The notes under the pieces are model-generated. The model saw nothing but the letters and a program-made list of their open reading frames with translations. It did not search any database and was not told the DNA's origin. Made by a program: the position numbers and the translations under genes. From NCBI GenBank assembly GCA_045594705.1, contig JAZNZB010000029.1, forward strand, positions 1 through 17,643: a stretch of DNA of 17,643 bases. Reading direction: 5' to 3'. This document shows, in pieces, positions 6,567-14,964 of this stretch. Source of the DNA: SVQP01 sp045594705. Lineage in GTDB: Bacteria; Bacillota; Clostridia; Oscillospirales; CAG-272. The first letter of the stretch is position 1, and each line of letters begins with the position of its first letter.

Positions 6567-7733
6567 TTATTTATGAATTCTGACCAGATTGCGTACGCCG
6601 ATGTCAAGAGCAGCACAAAGCGCGTCGATCTCCGCTTGTGTGTTGGCAGAACAAAGGCTGATACGCAAGGAACAATCCGCACTCGCCGCGCTGACACCGA
6701 ATGCACTGAGTGCGCGCGAGGTTGCGTGTCCGTGTGAGGAGCAGGCAGAGCCGCTGGAAACGTAAATCCCCTGCCCCGAAAGATAATGCAGCATGGTCTC
6801 GCTCTTGATATCGGGCAGTGTCAGGTTCACAATATGCGGTGCGCGTCCTGCGCGCGGCAGATTGAGCGTGATCTCGCCCTGCGCTGAAAGCTTCTCTTCC
6901 AGATAGGTGCGCAAAGCCGTCATGCATCGCAGATCATCGCGCAAGGTGCTCTGCGCCTTTTGGCATGCCGCGCCAAAGCCCGCAATACCGATGGTATTCT
7001 CTGTGCCCGAGCGCATGCCCGCCTCCTGACCGCCGCCCAGTGTGACCGGGATCAGCTTTTTGGCCTTGAGCACCTCGGCACTGACGTACAATGCGCCCAC
7101 GCCCTTGGGGCCGTGGATCTTGTGGCTGCTGACCGTGACCATATCCGCGCCGATGGCTGCGGGAGAGAAGATTGCTTTCATAAAGCCCTGCACCGCGTCA
7201 CAATGCGTCACGACACCGGGAGCGTTTCGTCTGGCCAGTGCAAACAGGGACTTGAGATCATACAGCGCGCCCGTTTCGTTATTGACCATCATGGCCGTGA
7301 CCAGCAGCGTATCCTTGGTAATGGCCTTATTTGCAAAGTCCATATCAAGCACACCCTGGCGTGTGGGAATTCTGACGACTTCAAAGCCTTTTTTTTCAAG
7401 TGCCTGCAGTGCCATTTCGACCGAGGAATGCTCGCCCTCGGTAGTAACGATGCGGCCGCCTGCGCGTCTTTCCTTGGCATACACGCTGCCAAAGATAGCA
7501 AGATTGTTGGCCTCTGTTCCCGAGGCGGTGAAATATACCTGCCCCGCACCTGTGCGCACGCCAAGTGCCGAGAGCACCTGCTCACGTGCCTTTTTGACCA
7601 TGTGCTCGGCATCAAGCCCCGCCTTGTGCAGCGAAGAAGGATTGCCGTAGCACTCCATGGCCGCGATCATTGCCTGCTTGGCGGCATCACAAAGCGCGGT
7701 AGTTGCGCTGTTATCCAAATAAATCGTACTCAT
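6567..7733 (-). CDS. Cysteine desulfurase, NifS/IscS family (class V aminotransferase fold)
   Basis: A 388-residue PLP enzyme that would convert cysteine to alanine and a protein persulfide. Visible landmarks: N-terminal YLDNSATT, TEGEHSSV, THCDAVQ, SSHKIHGPKG with PLP-binding K205, GGGQEAGMRSGTEN, and SSGSACSSHG with catalytic C331 in a flexible loop of the NifS/IscS type. The length is usual. The ATG at 7733 starts 1 nt after the stop of the lipoprotein gene and lacks a clear SD, so translation is probably coupled; a longer in-frame start would overlap the upstream gene without homology to the family. No scaffold gene (iscU/nifU), thiI or mnmA is adjacent, so the sulfur acceptor is unknown. 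It is placed between two lipoprotein genes, which is unusual. Confidence 0.93.
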   Translation of the reverse strand: MSTIYLDNSATTALCDAAKQAMIAAMECYGNPSSLHKAGLDAEHMVKKAREQVLSALGVRTGAGQVYFTASGTEANNLAIFGSVYAKERRAGGRIVTTEGEHSSVEMALQALEKKGFEVVRIPTRQGVLDMDFANKAITKDTLLVTAMMVNNETGALYDLKSLFALARRNAPGVVTHCDAVQGFMKAIFSPAAIGADMVTVSSHKIHGPKGVGALYVSAEVLKAKKLIPVTLGGGQEAGMRSGTENTIGIAGFGAACQKAQSTLRDDLRCMTALRTYLEEKLSAQGEITLNLPRAGRAPHIVNLTLPDIKSETMLHYLSGQGIYVSSGSACSSHGHATSRALSAFGVSAASADCSLRISLCSANTQAEIDALCAALDIGVRNLVRIHK

Positions 7734-7734
7734 A

Positions 7735-8928
7735 TCAGCGGAAGGTAAAGGAATCCAGCATAGCGTTGTAATCTTCCATATACTGCTCAAAGCTGCCGTC
7801 CGAGGCAAGCGCGGTATAGGTGACGACGTAGATCAGGCTGGAATGTACGATCACGGTCTGTGCATAGCGGTATTCTCTGCCGCCAATGCTTGCGTCAAAG
7901 GTATATGTCTTGGCATTTTTGGCATCCTTCTCGACACCGATCGTGCCCTCCTTGACAGTCTCGGACACGTTCAGCGAATCGAACACCGCCCGGTATTCGG
8001 GTAGGCAGTAGCCCTGCCAATACTGATCCACGCTCATCTCCACGTTGGAGGGCGTATAAATTGTCACAGTCACGTTTGCACTGCCGCTCGGTGCATGTGC
8101 GACGGGATATTCGGTGGTGTGACCCACACGCCAATCGCTCGGCACATAGAAGCGGTAAGGCATCTCGTTGGTGGAGGCGGGGATCATATCGTCCGAGGTA
8201 TCGGGATCGTCAAACAGCTTGGGAGCTGTGGTTGCAGTCTTTTCCGTAAGAATGACAAATTCACCCACCACAGTCTCGTCCGGGATCTCGTAGATAAAGG
8301 TGTCGATAAAGGTTTCATAGTCCTCTTCTCTTGCCGTATAGGTCAGCACGAAAAATCCGCTGCCGTCGGGAGCCTTGGCAATGACCTGGCAATATTTGCG
8401 CGTAAAGGTCATGGGCTGCTGCTCACTCAGATCCTCGATGGGGGCAAACTCCTTGACCTTGGCGGTAAAGACGTAGACCTGTGCTGCGCACATGCCGGCG
8501 TCGTCGCCGTAGATATCCAACGAGGTCTGGCGGTACAGCTGACCCTCGGGATACTCCTCGGAGGGTCCCTTGTGCGGCAGAAGTACGAATGCCTCATAGG
8601 TTTCCTTGTAGTACGCGCTCAGCTTTTCCCAATAAGCGTCAATGCTCTCGGAGGCATCGGTCACCTTTTGCGCGGTGATATTCCAGTATTTGCTGTGACG
8701 TGCCAGCTCCTCGCCCTTTTCAGAGTGGTCGGCAGTGGTATAATATGCACCCGAAACACCGCTGCGCGAGTTGGATATCCAGGTCATGGGCACGTACAGA
8801 ATAAATTCCTCACCCTGGCAGGTGACGTCCATCATACCCGTAGGCGCCGGATTCTTGGAGCATGCAGCAAACGCACCGCACGCAAGCGTCAGCAGCAAAA
8901 GTGTTGCTATCATTCTGATCTTTTTCAT
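7735..8928 (-). CDS. Lipoprotein with two tandem PsbP/Mog1-like domains
   Basis: A 397-residue protein. The signal peptide ends at a lipobox with C23 (GAFAAC), so it is likely anchored on the outer face of the membrane. Two homologous halves are visible: residues about 42-215 and 258-396. Shared landmarks in the same order are YVPMTW and YVPSDW, SIDAYW and SVDQYW, VLTYTA and VVTYTA, and a closing DTFIYEI and DSFTF. This pattern resembles PsbP/DcrB/Mog1-like folds, which bind partners or ligands rather than catalyse; that fold assignment is inferred. An acidic, Thr-rich linker joins the halves. The start overlaps the upstream gene stop by 4 nt (ATGA) and has a strong SD (AAGGAGG). Function is unknown. 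Confidence 0.85.
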   Translation of the reverse strand: MKKIRMIATLLLLTLACGAFAACSKNPAPTGMMDVTCQGEEFILYVPMTWISNSRSGVSGAYYTTADHSEKGEELARHSKYWNITAQKVTDASESIDAYWEKLSAYYKETYEAFVLLPHKGPSEEYPEGQLYRQTSLDIYGDDAGMCAAQVYVFTAKVKEFAPIEDLSEQQPMTFTRKYCQVIAKAPDGSGFFVLTYTAREEDYETFIDTFIYEIPDETVVGEFVILTEKTATTAPKLFDDPDTSDDMIPASTNEMPYRFYVPSDWRVGHTTEYPVAHAPSGSANVTVTIYTPSNVEMSVDQYWQGYCLPEYRAVFDSLNVSETVKEGTIGVEKDAKNAKTYTFDASIGGREYRYAQTVIVHSSLIYVVTYTALASDGSFEQYMEDYNAMLDSFTFR

Positions 8929-10184
8929 GCCTTGCCCTCCTTTTGCATGCTCTGAGCAGCAGAAAGAATTCCGATCTTGCCGCTCTCATAGGTAAGGCCG
9001 CCCTGGAAATAGGCGGTATAGGGCGGACGCAGCGGTCCGTCTGCCGACAGCTCAATGGACGAGCCCTGCACAAACGCGCCTGCCGCCATAATGACGGGAT
9101 CGTTATAGCCCGGCATTGCCCAAGGCTCGGGCGTGACGTATGCATCCACGGGAGAGCCTGCCTGAATGCCGCGGCAAAGCGCGCACAGTCCCTCGGGCGA
9201 GCCGGTAATGACCGTTTGAATGATGTCGTATCTCTGCTCGTTCCAGCGCGGCTCGACCGCAAAGCCGAGGGCTTCAAACACGTAAGCGGCAAGATGCGCT
9301 GTCTTGAGTGCCTGCGCAACGGTATGCGGCGCATAGAAAAGTCCCTTGTAAAGGCTCTTGTTCTGCCCCATAGTCGCACCAACCTCACAGCCTACGCCGG
9401 GCGAGGTCAAGCGGTAGCTTGCAAGCTCCACGGCGCGTGCCGTGCCTGCAATGTAGCCGCCCGTCTCAGCCATGCCGCCGCCGGGATTTTTGATCAAAGA
9501 GCCAATGATCATGTCCGCACCGTATGCGGTGGGCTCTTTTTCTTCGGTAAACTCACCGTAGCAGTTGTCCACCACCACGTAAGCCGAGCATCTTTCCTTG
9601 ACAAACTTGACCAGCTCGCCGATCTGTGCGCAGGACAGCGTTTTTCTGTTGAGATACCCCTTGGAGCGCTGCACGAACACCACCTTGACGCTCTCTCCGT
9701 ACAAGGAAAGCTTGTCCGCGATGCCGTCAAAGTCAAATTCGCCTGCACTTGTCAGCTCGACCTGATCGTACTTGACCCCAAAATCGGCAAGAGAGCCGTC
9801 GCCCGCCTTACCGGTAATACCGATGACGTCCTCCAGTGTATCGTAGGGCTTGCCCGCCACGCTGAGCATCACATCCCCCGGACGCAGAAGGCCGAACAAG
9901 CCGATGGTCAGGGCCTGCGTGCCGTTGACGATCTGATGGCGCACAAAGGCAGCCTCTGCGTCCATCACGTCTGCCCAGATAGCATCCAGCGTATCTCTGC
10001 CGCGATCGTCGTAGCCGTAGCCGCTGGTAGAATCAAACATGGTCATGCCCACGCGGTGCTCGCGGAAGGCATCCATGATCTTTTGCGTATTGCCAAACGA
10101 GATCTTGTCAATGCGCGCAAAGCAAGGTGCAAGAGCCACCTCCGCTTCGGCTGCAAGATCCCATATTTTTTCTGAAAATTCCAT
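8925..10184 (-). CDS. PLP-dependent protein of the methionine gamma-lyase/aluminium resistance family (PF06838, YnbB-like)
   Basis: A 419-residue protein matching the cystathionine-metabolism-like family that includes Bacillus YnbB. Visible motifs include STSGYGYDDRGRDTLD near residue 50, the NGTQAL cofactor-site segment, VDNCYGEFTE, and IGSLIKNPGGG with likely PLP lysine K232. Members are annotated as methionine gamma-lyase or aluminium resistance protein, but the physiological reaction is poorly established. In many Bacillota this gene sits near hfq or miaA; here it lies between an M42 peptidase and a lipoprotein. The gap to the upstream stop is 24 nt; AGGGGG precedes the ATG as a moderate SD. 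Its stop overlaps the next start by 4 nt. Together with the desulfurase it gives the operon two PLP enzymes that could act on sulfur amino acids, which is an inference. Confidence 0.9.
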   Translation of the reverse strand: MEFSEKIWDLAAEAEVALAPCFARIDKISFGNTQKIMDAFREHRVGMTMFDSTSGYGYDDRGRDTLDAIWADVMDAEAAFVRHQIVNGTQALTIGLFGLLRPGDVMLSVAGKPYDTLEDVIGITGKAGDGSLADFGVKYDQVELTSAGEFDFDGIADKLSLYGESVKVVFVQRSKGYLNRKTLSCAQIGELVKFVKERCSAYVVVDNCYGEFTEEKEPTAYGADMIIGSLIKNPGGGMAETGGYIAGTARAVELASYRLTSPGVGCEVGATMGQNKSLYKGLFYAPHTVAQALKTAHLAAYVFEALGFAVEPRWNEQRYDIIQTVITGSPEGLCALCRGIQAGSPVDAYVTPEPWAMPGYNDPVIMAAGAFVQGSSIELSADGPLRPPYTAYFQGGLTYESGKIGILSAAQSMQKEGKA

Positions 10185-10208
10185 ATTTCCCCCTGTATTT
10201 CGCGCAAT

Positions 10209-11216
10209 TTATTCTTTTTTATCACTATGGAGATACAGGAGCGTAATCTCCACACAAAGTCTGGTGTCCCCAAGGTCAAACATCTCCACGCCCGAGTGGA
10301 TATAACGGGTCGGGATAGAAATCGCGCCAGCCTTGACGCCCGTGCCGCTCTTTTGTACGGCAGAGGTATCCGTACCGCCCGCGGTCAGAATCTCCATCTG
10401 ATACTTGTATCCCTTTTCGCGGGCCAGCTTGACCAATCTGTCGGTCACACCCTTATGGCAAAGCACAGAGCTGTCCTTGACCTTGATGGCAGCGCCGCCG
10501 CCCAGCTCGCAGGCCATGGGCTTTGCGCCTACGGTGTCTCCCGTGCCGGTCACATCAAAGTTGATGCAATAATCGGGACAAATCTGCTCTGCTGCAGGGC
10601 CTGCACCGCGCACGCCAACCTCTTCCTGCACCGAGAACACGAAATACACGTCGTCCTCGCAGGGGTTCTCCTGCAATCTCTCTGCAATCTCGATCATGAT
10701 CGCGCAGCCGATGCGGTCGTCCATGGGTCTGCCCGCAATTCTGCGCGCCGAGAGCTTGATGACGTTGGGAGCGACCGAGAAGAAATCACCGATCGCAACG
10801 CGCTTCTCTGCGTCGCGTGCGTCCTTGGCGCCGATGTCCACAACCATTTTATCGTAGGTCCAGTCGTTGGGCTTGACACCCGTTTCCGGAACCAGCACGC
10901 CGCGCTGACCGTTTTCAAACACGACCTCGGAAAAGGCGGATGCCGAAAAATGAATGCCGCCGATGGGGGCGAGTCTGAGCATGCCGTTCTTTTCTATATG
11001 TGTAACCACAAAGCCGATCTCGTCCATGTGCGCGACCAGCATGATTTTTCTTCTTTTCTCTCCCGTTCCCTTTTTATAGGCAATCAGCGATCCCATCGCG
11101 TCGGTATAGACCTTATCGCAAAGAGGGGTCATATATTCGGAAATCTTTGCGGCAATGGCAGCCTCTCTGCCCGAAATGCCGCTGACGTTTACAAGATGCT
11201 TCAATTTAGTCAGCAT
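10209..11216 (-). CDS. M42-family metallo-aminopeptidase (third of three, intact active site)
   Basis: A 335-residue protein of the TET/PepA-like aminopeptidase family, usually cytoplasmic and dodecameric with two metal ions. All expected residues are present: H63 and D65 in AHMDEIG, D166/D167 in PMDDRIG, E198 (general base) and E199 in VQEEVG, D221 in NFDVTG and H307 in RYIHSGVEM. The TDTSAV motif is also present. SD AAAGGAG lies inside the end of the preceding gene, whose stop is 3 nt upstream of this ATG. Family members release N-terminal residues from peptides left by the proteasome or other proteases. The preferred residue (acidic, hydrophobic or basic) cannot be read from the sequence. 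It is expected to be co-expressed with the two paralogues upstream. Confidence 0.95.
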   Translation of the reverse strand: MLTKLKHLVNVSGISGREAAIAAKISEYMTPLCDKVYTDAMGSLIAYKKGTGEKRRKIMLVAHMDEIGFVVTHIEKNGMLRLAPIGGIHFSASAFSEVVFENGQRGVLVPETGVKPNDWTYDKMVVDIGAKDARDAEKRVAIGDFFSVAPNVIKLSARRIAGRPMDDRIGCAIMIEIAERLQENPCEDDVYFVFSVQEEVGVRGAGPAAEQICPDYCINFDVTGTGDTVGAKPMACELGGGAAIKVKDSSVLCHKGVTDRLVKLAREKGYKYQMEILTAGGTDTSAVQKSGTGVKAGAISIPTRYIHSGVEMFDLGDTRLCVEITLLYLHSDKKE

Positions 11217-11219
11217 AAT

Positions 11220-12296
11220 TTACTCCTTTATCTCTTTGACGTAAGCGAATAAGAGATCTCTTACCGCATAATAATCCGAAACCTTGGCAACCTGCGCGGG
11301 CGCGTGCAAATTTCTGATGGGATAGCCCAGCGAGACCATGCGCACGCCGTGTGCCCCCTGCTGTACCGCTCCGCCCAGCTGTGCGCGCGGTGAGCCGCAA
11401 ACGGCTTGGGTATCAATGCCTTCTGCCTTTGCGCAAGCGCGCAGATCTGCAGTCAGATCCTTGTCATAAATGGCTGAGGAATCCAGGAACGCAACAGCCG
11501 CGCCTCCACCGAGTGCGCACATACGCACACTCTCGCTGATACCGGGATAATCCAACGCCTCTCTTGCCTCAAGAATGATGGCAAGATCCGGCTTGACAGC
11601 CGCCGCTGCCACGCGCGCCGCACTGAAGATCACCTCGGAGCAATCGGTAAATGCCACGTACAGATCGTAAGGCAGCTTGACTCTGCCCGACTTTAGCATG
11701 CGCACAAGCTCAATGGCAGCCGCGCAGCCCAGTCTTGACTCCAATGCCTTTGCGCGCATGAACGCCTTTTGCTCACCAAAGCATTCAAAGGGCGTATCAA
11801 AGGTTGCCATAGAGCCAACGTCCACGTATTCCTTTGCCTCGTCCGCACTCTCTGCACCGATGTCGATATACATCTTGCGGGCAGGCGTCAGCTTGCGACG
11901 CTCCTCGGGGCTTTGCAAATGGATCGCCTTGGAGGCCACCACGCCCTTGATGGCGCGCTGTCCGTCGCCGATCAAAAGGCTCTTGCCGCCCAGCACGCGC
12001 GCGTCGATATCACCCACGAGGCTGAATTTGAGATGTCCCTTATCGGATACGCGGTTGATGATCATACCAACCTCGTCCATGCCGGTGCAAACAAGCACCT
12101 TTTTGGGATTTTTGGCGTTGTATCCCTCGCCGCTGCCGCATACCTTGGCAACCACGTTGCCCACGCGATCAATGCAGTAAGCGTCGCAAACGTCCGAGAT
12201 CTGCTCCACGATGGCCTCGCGAAGCGTATCACAGCAGCCCGAAGGGCCAAACTCGCGGCATAATTGTTCGATCAGTTCAAGTCCGTAATATTTCAT
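11220..12296 (-). CDS. Degenerate M42-family paralogue, probable pseudoenzyme (second of three)
   Basis: A 358-residue intact reading frame that aligns over its full length with the M42 proteins on each side, yet lacks most catalytic residues. The HxDE motif is TGMDEVG (G72 in place of His), DDR is replaced by E186-S187-R, the EE pair is S220-E221 so the general base is lost, and the later Asp ligand is E243. Only E221 and H331 of the usual ligand set remain. Start chosen at 12296: it has an SD (GGGAGGAG) and overlaps the preceding stop by 4 nt; a longer TTG start is poorer. The gene has no frameshift, so it is maintained. M42 enzymes form TET dodecamers and mixed complexes are known in archaea, so a structural or regulatory subunit is a reasonable inference; another chemistry cannot be excluded. 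Confidence 0.88.
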   Translation of the reverse strand: MKYYGLELIEQLCREFGPSGCCDTLREAIVEQISDVCDAYCIDRVGNVVAKVCGSGEGYNAKNPKKVLVCTGMDEVGMIINRVSDKGHLKFSLVGDIDARVLGGKSLLIGDGQRAIKGVVASKAIHLQSPEERRKLTPARKMYIDIGAESADEAKEYVDVGSMATFDTPFECFGEQKAFMRAKALESRLGCAAAIELVRMLKSGRVKLPYDLYVAFTDCSEVIFSAARVAAAAVKPDLAIILEAREALDYPGISESVRMCALGGGAAVAFLDSSAIYDKDLTADLRACAKAEGIDTQAVCGSPRAQLGGAVQQGAHGVRMVSLGYPIRNLHAPAQVAKVSDYYAVRDLLFAYVKEIKE

Positions 12297-13333
12297 CTTG
12301 CAAACTCCTCCCCGATCTGTTTTGAGCAAATAAACGCACTCACCGCATCTGCCACTGCCTGCGCGTCACGCAGGTCCAGCACCTCGGTAGACGAGTGCAT
12401 ATTCTTGATCGGCAGACTGACAAGCACAGTGGGCACGCCGTCCCCTGTCAGCCAAAGTCTGTTTGCATTGGTGCCCGTGCTGCCGCCCGATGCACCGCAG
12501 GTAAACGGAATTTCCTTGTCGGTCAGAAGCTTCTTGACCATGTTGGTCAGGGCTCTGTTGGTAATGGGTGCATAATCCAGCACCGCACCGCTGCCAAAGC
12601 TTGCAAGCGGCAGATCGGACGTCTCGGGAGTTGCTGCGTGCGTCACGTCAATGACCATGGCGTAATCGGGGGCGATGCTGCCACCGCCGGTCAGAGCACC
12701 CAGCATGCTGGTCTCCTCTCCTGCGGAAAACAGGAAATAAACGTCACCCGCCATATCCTGGGCCTTGACTGCGCCCACGCCGTGCGCAATGCACGCACCG
12801 CAGGCTTTATCGTCAAACGCCTTGCCCGCGATGCGATCGCCAAGCAGGCTTGTATAGGTAGGCATAAAGCCGATGGACGAGCCGATCGAGATCATTTTCT
12901 TGAGCTCATGTGCGCTCCAGCCGGTATCCAGATACAGCTGGCCGATCTCGGGCAGCGCATCGGGGTCACCTCCAAGCAGCTTGGTAGGCATGGCACAAAC
13001 GATGCCCTCCACGTTTTTCTTGCCGTAAATAATCAGTCTTGCACCGGGCAGGATGCGGGTATCCACGCCGCCCACGTTGGTAAAGCGGACAAATCCCTCC
13101 TCGGTAATGTCGGTCACCATCATGCCGATCTCGTCAAAATGCGCGTCAAGCAAGATCTTGGGGGCGTTCTTGCGGCCACAACGCTTGATAAAGACGTGGT
13201 TGCCGACGCCATCCGTGACGTGCTCGTCAAACAGGTCGTAGAGAATGCGCTCCGCGCCCTGCGTGCTTGCCGCTTCTGCGCCCGATACCGAGTAAAGGCC
13301 GCAAAGCGACGTGATCAATGCTTTCAGATCCAT
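12293..13333 (-). CDS. M42-family metallo-aminopeptidase (first of three, intact active site)
   Basis: A 346-residue protein with a complete M42 active site: H65 and D67 in DAHFDEIG, D174/D175 in FDDKACG, E206 (general base) and E207 in AGEETSMLG, D229 in VIDVTHA, and H313 in KNMHSSTEV. The GGSTGTNAN segment takes the place of the usual TDT region of the family. Start chosen at the ATG 13333, preceded by SD AGAGGAAG; an upstream GTG would overlap the murD stop and lacks similarity. It lies 22 nt after murD and overlaps the degenerate paralogue by 4 nt. Likely role: aminopeptidase on short peptides in the cytoplasm. The link with murD could mean recycling of cell-wall or protein peptides, but M42 enzymes normally act on L-peptides, so this is only inferred. 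Confidence 0.94.
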   Translation of the reverse strand: MDLKALITSLCGLYSVSGAEAASTQGAERILYDLFDEHVTDGVGNHVFIKRCGRKNAPKILLDAHFDEIGMMVTDITEEGFVRFTNVGGVDTRILPGARLIIYGKKNVEGIVCAMPTKLLGGDPDALPEIGQLYLDTGWSAHELKKMISIGSSIGFMPTYTSLLGDRIAGKAFDDKACGACIAHGVGAVKAQDMAGDVYFLFSAGEETSMLGALTGGGSIAPDYAMVIDVTHAATPETSDLPLASFGSGAVLDYAPITNRALTNMVKKLLTDKEIPFTCGASGGSTGTNANRLWLTGDGVPTVLVSLPIKNMHSSTEVLDLRDAQAVADAVSAFICSKQIGEEFAR

Positions 13334-13355
13334 AATTCTTCCTCTGTTTTCTGTA

Positions 13356-14777
13356 TTATAACTCACTTACAATCTTACAAAACGTGCGGCCGCGATGCGC
13401 GAAATTGTCAAACGCATCAAAGCTTGCACAAGCGGGAGACAGCAGCACCATCTCGCCCGCCTTGGCGTGCGCTGCCGCGCAGCGTACCGCATCGGCAAAA
13501 TCCGCCTCTCTGTAAACGGGCAGATCGAGGTCCCCCTCGCGGCACTCGTCCAGAGCCGCGGCAATCTTGTCAGCCGTCGCTCCCGTCAGCACCACGCCGA
13601 GTGCGCGCTCGCGCAGCACCTTTGCCAAGGGCGCAAACGGAATATGCTTGTCGTATCCTCCGCAGATCACCCACGCGCTTCTCGGCGGAATGCCCGAAAG
13701 CGCGGCTGCGGTGCGCGTGGGAGTCGAGTCGATCGAGCTGTTATAGAACTTGACGCCGTCCTTTTCGCGCACGAATTCAAATCTGTGCTCCACGCCGCCA
13801 AAGCTGCGCGCAAGCTCCCCGACCATCTCGGGCGTGATCAGCGACTCTGTCAGCGCAATGGCGGTCATATAATTCTCCACGTTGTGCATGCCGGGCAGCT
13901 TGATGTCGGAAACGGCCAGCATTTCTCTTTCGCACCTGCCGTCCGAGCAGACAATCATGCCGTCACGGATAAAGACCGCCTTGCCCGCTCTGCCCTGCAT
14001 GATGCTCTCAAAGTCGTGCAATTGGGAAGAAAACAGCACGACGGGCACGGGGGCGTTGTCCACCAGCTCCATACAAAGCGCGTTGTCGCGGTTTGTGACC
14101 AGCACTTCTGCGCCGATTCCTTTATAAATGTGGCTCTTGGCCGCGATATATTCGTCCATGCCGGTATGCCAGTCCAAGTGATTGGGGCTGAGATTGGTAA
14201 TCGCGCTGCACGCGGGTGCGCGCTGCATGGTCATCAGCTGAAAGCTGGAGAGCTCCACGATGGCAAAATCGTCCTCGGTCATCTCGGCAGAATACGGCAT
14301 AAGCGGCGTGCCAATGTTGCCGCCCACGTAGGCGTGGCCGTAGCCGCGCGCCTTTAAGTAAGCCTTGACCAGATGCCAGGTCAGCGTTGTGGTCGTGGTC
14401 TTGCCGTCACTTCCCGTCACACCGATCACGCGCGCCTTGGTGGTCGCCATGAAAAGCTCCATTTCGCTGGTCAGCAAAGCACCGCGCTCGATGGCAGCCG
14501 CGATCTCGGGTCTGTCGGGGCGAAAGCCGGGCGAGCGGATGATCACGTCACCGTCCAAGCTTTCCAGGTAATTCTCCCCGCAGAAAAATTCCACGCCCCG
14601 CTCGCACAGCGAAAGCGCGATCGCGCCCAGCTGCTCGGGGGTCTTTTTATCATAAACGCGTATACACGCAGCACCAAGCTCAAAAAGAACGTCTGTCAGC
14701 ATCATATTGGACACACCAAAGCCAAGCAGACAGCACGTGCCGCCGCGGATGGCTGACAGAACAGAAGAATCGTTCAT
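13356..14777 (-). CDS. murD: UDP-N-acetylmuramoyl-L-alanine--D-glutamate ligase
   Basis: A 473-residue Mur ligase that adds D-Glu to UDP-MurNAc-L-Ala using ATP, in the cytoplasm. Evidence: N-terminal LLGFGVSN, ATP-binding GVTGSDGKTTTT with K126, the central NLSPNHLDWH segment, GVEHRFEF with H331, and the C-terminal LLSPACASFDAFDNF typical of MurD. The length is normal. Start chosen at the ATG 14777 with GAGG seven bases upstream; the GTG two codons earlier is too close to the SD. The sequence YNSSIDSTPTRT replaces the NDSKATN-like motif of many MurD proteins, a variation that keeps the domain-linking Ser/Thr. It is the first gene of the eight-gene operon, outside any mra/mur cluster visible here. 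It is transcribed from the promoter at 14822-14850. Confidence 0.96.
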   Translation of the reverse strand: MNDSSVLSAIRGGTCCLLGFGVSNMMLTDVLFELGAACIRVYDKKTPEQLGAIALSLCERGVEFFCGENYLESLDGDVIIRSPGFRPDRPEIAAAIERGALLTSEMELFMATTKARVIGVTGSDGKTTTTTLTWHLVKAYLKARGYGHAYVGGNIGTPLMPYSAEMTEDDFAIVELSSFQLMTMQRAPACSAITNLSPNHLDWHTGMDEYIAAKSHIYKGIGAEVLVTNRDNALCMELVDNAPVPVVLFSSQLHDFESIMQGRAGKAVFIRDGMIVCSDGRCEREMLAVSDIKLPGMHNVENYMTAIALTESLITPEMVGELARSFGGVEHRFEFVREKDGVKFYNSSIDSTPTRTAAALSGIPPRSAWVICGGYDKHIPFAPLAKVLRERALGVVLTGATADKIAAALDECREGDLDLPVYREADFADAVRCAAAHAKAGEMVLLSPACASFDAFDNFAHRGRTFCKIVSEL

Positions 14778-14821
14778 GCGCACACCTCACAATCCATACG
14801 ATCCCATATTATTTCATTGTA

Positions 14822-14850
14822 ATTATACTGCTTTATCGGTCATTTTGCAA
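14822..14850 (-). promoter_or_regulatory. Promoter of the murD operon
   Basis: Minus strand: -35 TTGCAA (14850-14845), 17-bp spacer, perfect -10 TATAAT (14827-14822). The expected start near 14815 gives a leader of about 38 nt. It is the only convincing promoter seen for the eight leftward genes. Confidence 0.75.
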
Positions 14851-14901
14851 TAGAATTCCCCGAATATTTACGCCCTGTACAAATATTTTGTGCAAAAACC
14901 C

Positions 14902-14930
14902 TTTGCAAAACGAGAAAAAAATGTTATAAT
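14902..14930 (+). promoter_or_regulatory. Promoter of the topoisomerase subunit gene
   Basis: -10 TATAAT at 14925-14930 with a -35 of TTTGCA (14902-14907, 17-bp spacer) or TTGCAA (14903-14908, 16-bp). The -35 match is moderate. A strong SD (ACGGAGGA) sits ahead of the ATG at 14965. Confidence 0.65.
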
Positions 14931-14964
14931 ATAGATTGGATATATATTAGTGACGGAGGAATAC

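Noticed and set aside
8943..10175. 410-codon plus-strand frame opposite the PF06838 gene
   Set aside because: The opposite strand encodes a clear PLP enzyme with catalytic motifs; this frame has no recognisable protein character. The same holds for the long plus-strand frames at 12395-13753 and 13395-14357.
14870..14895. Near-palindrome around ACAAATATTTTGT as an operator
   Set aside because: It is imperfect, AT-rich and not repeated elsewhere in the window, so chance is likely.
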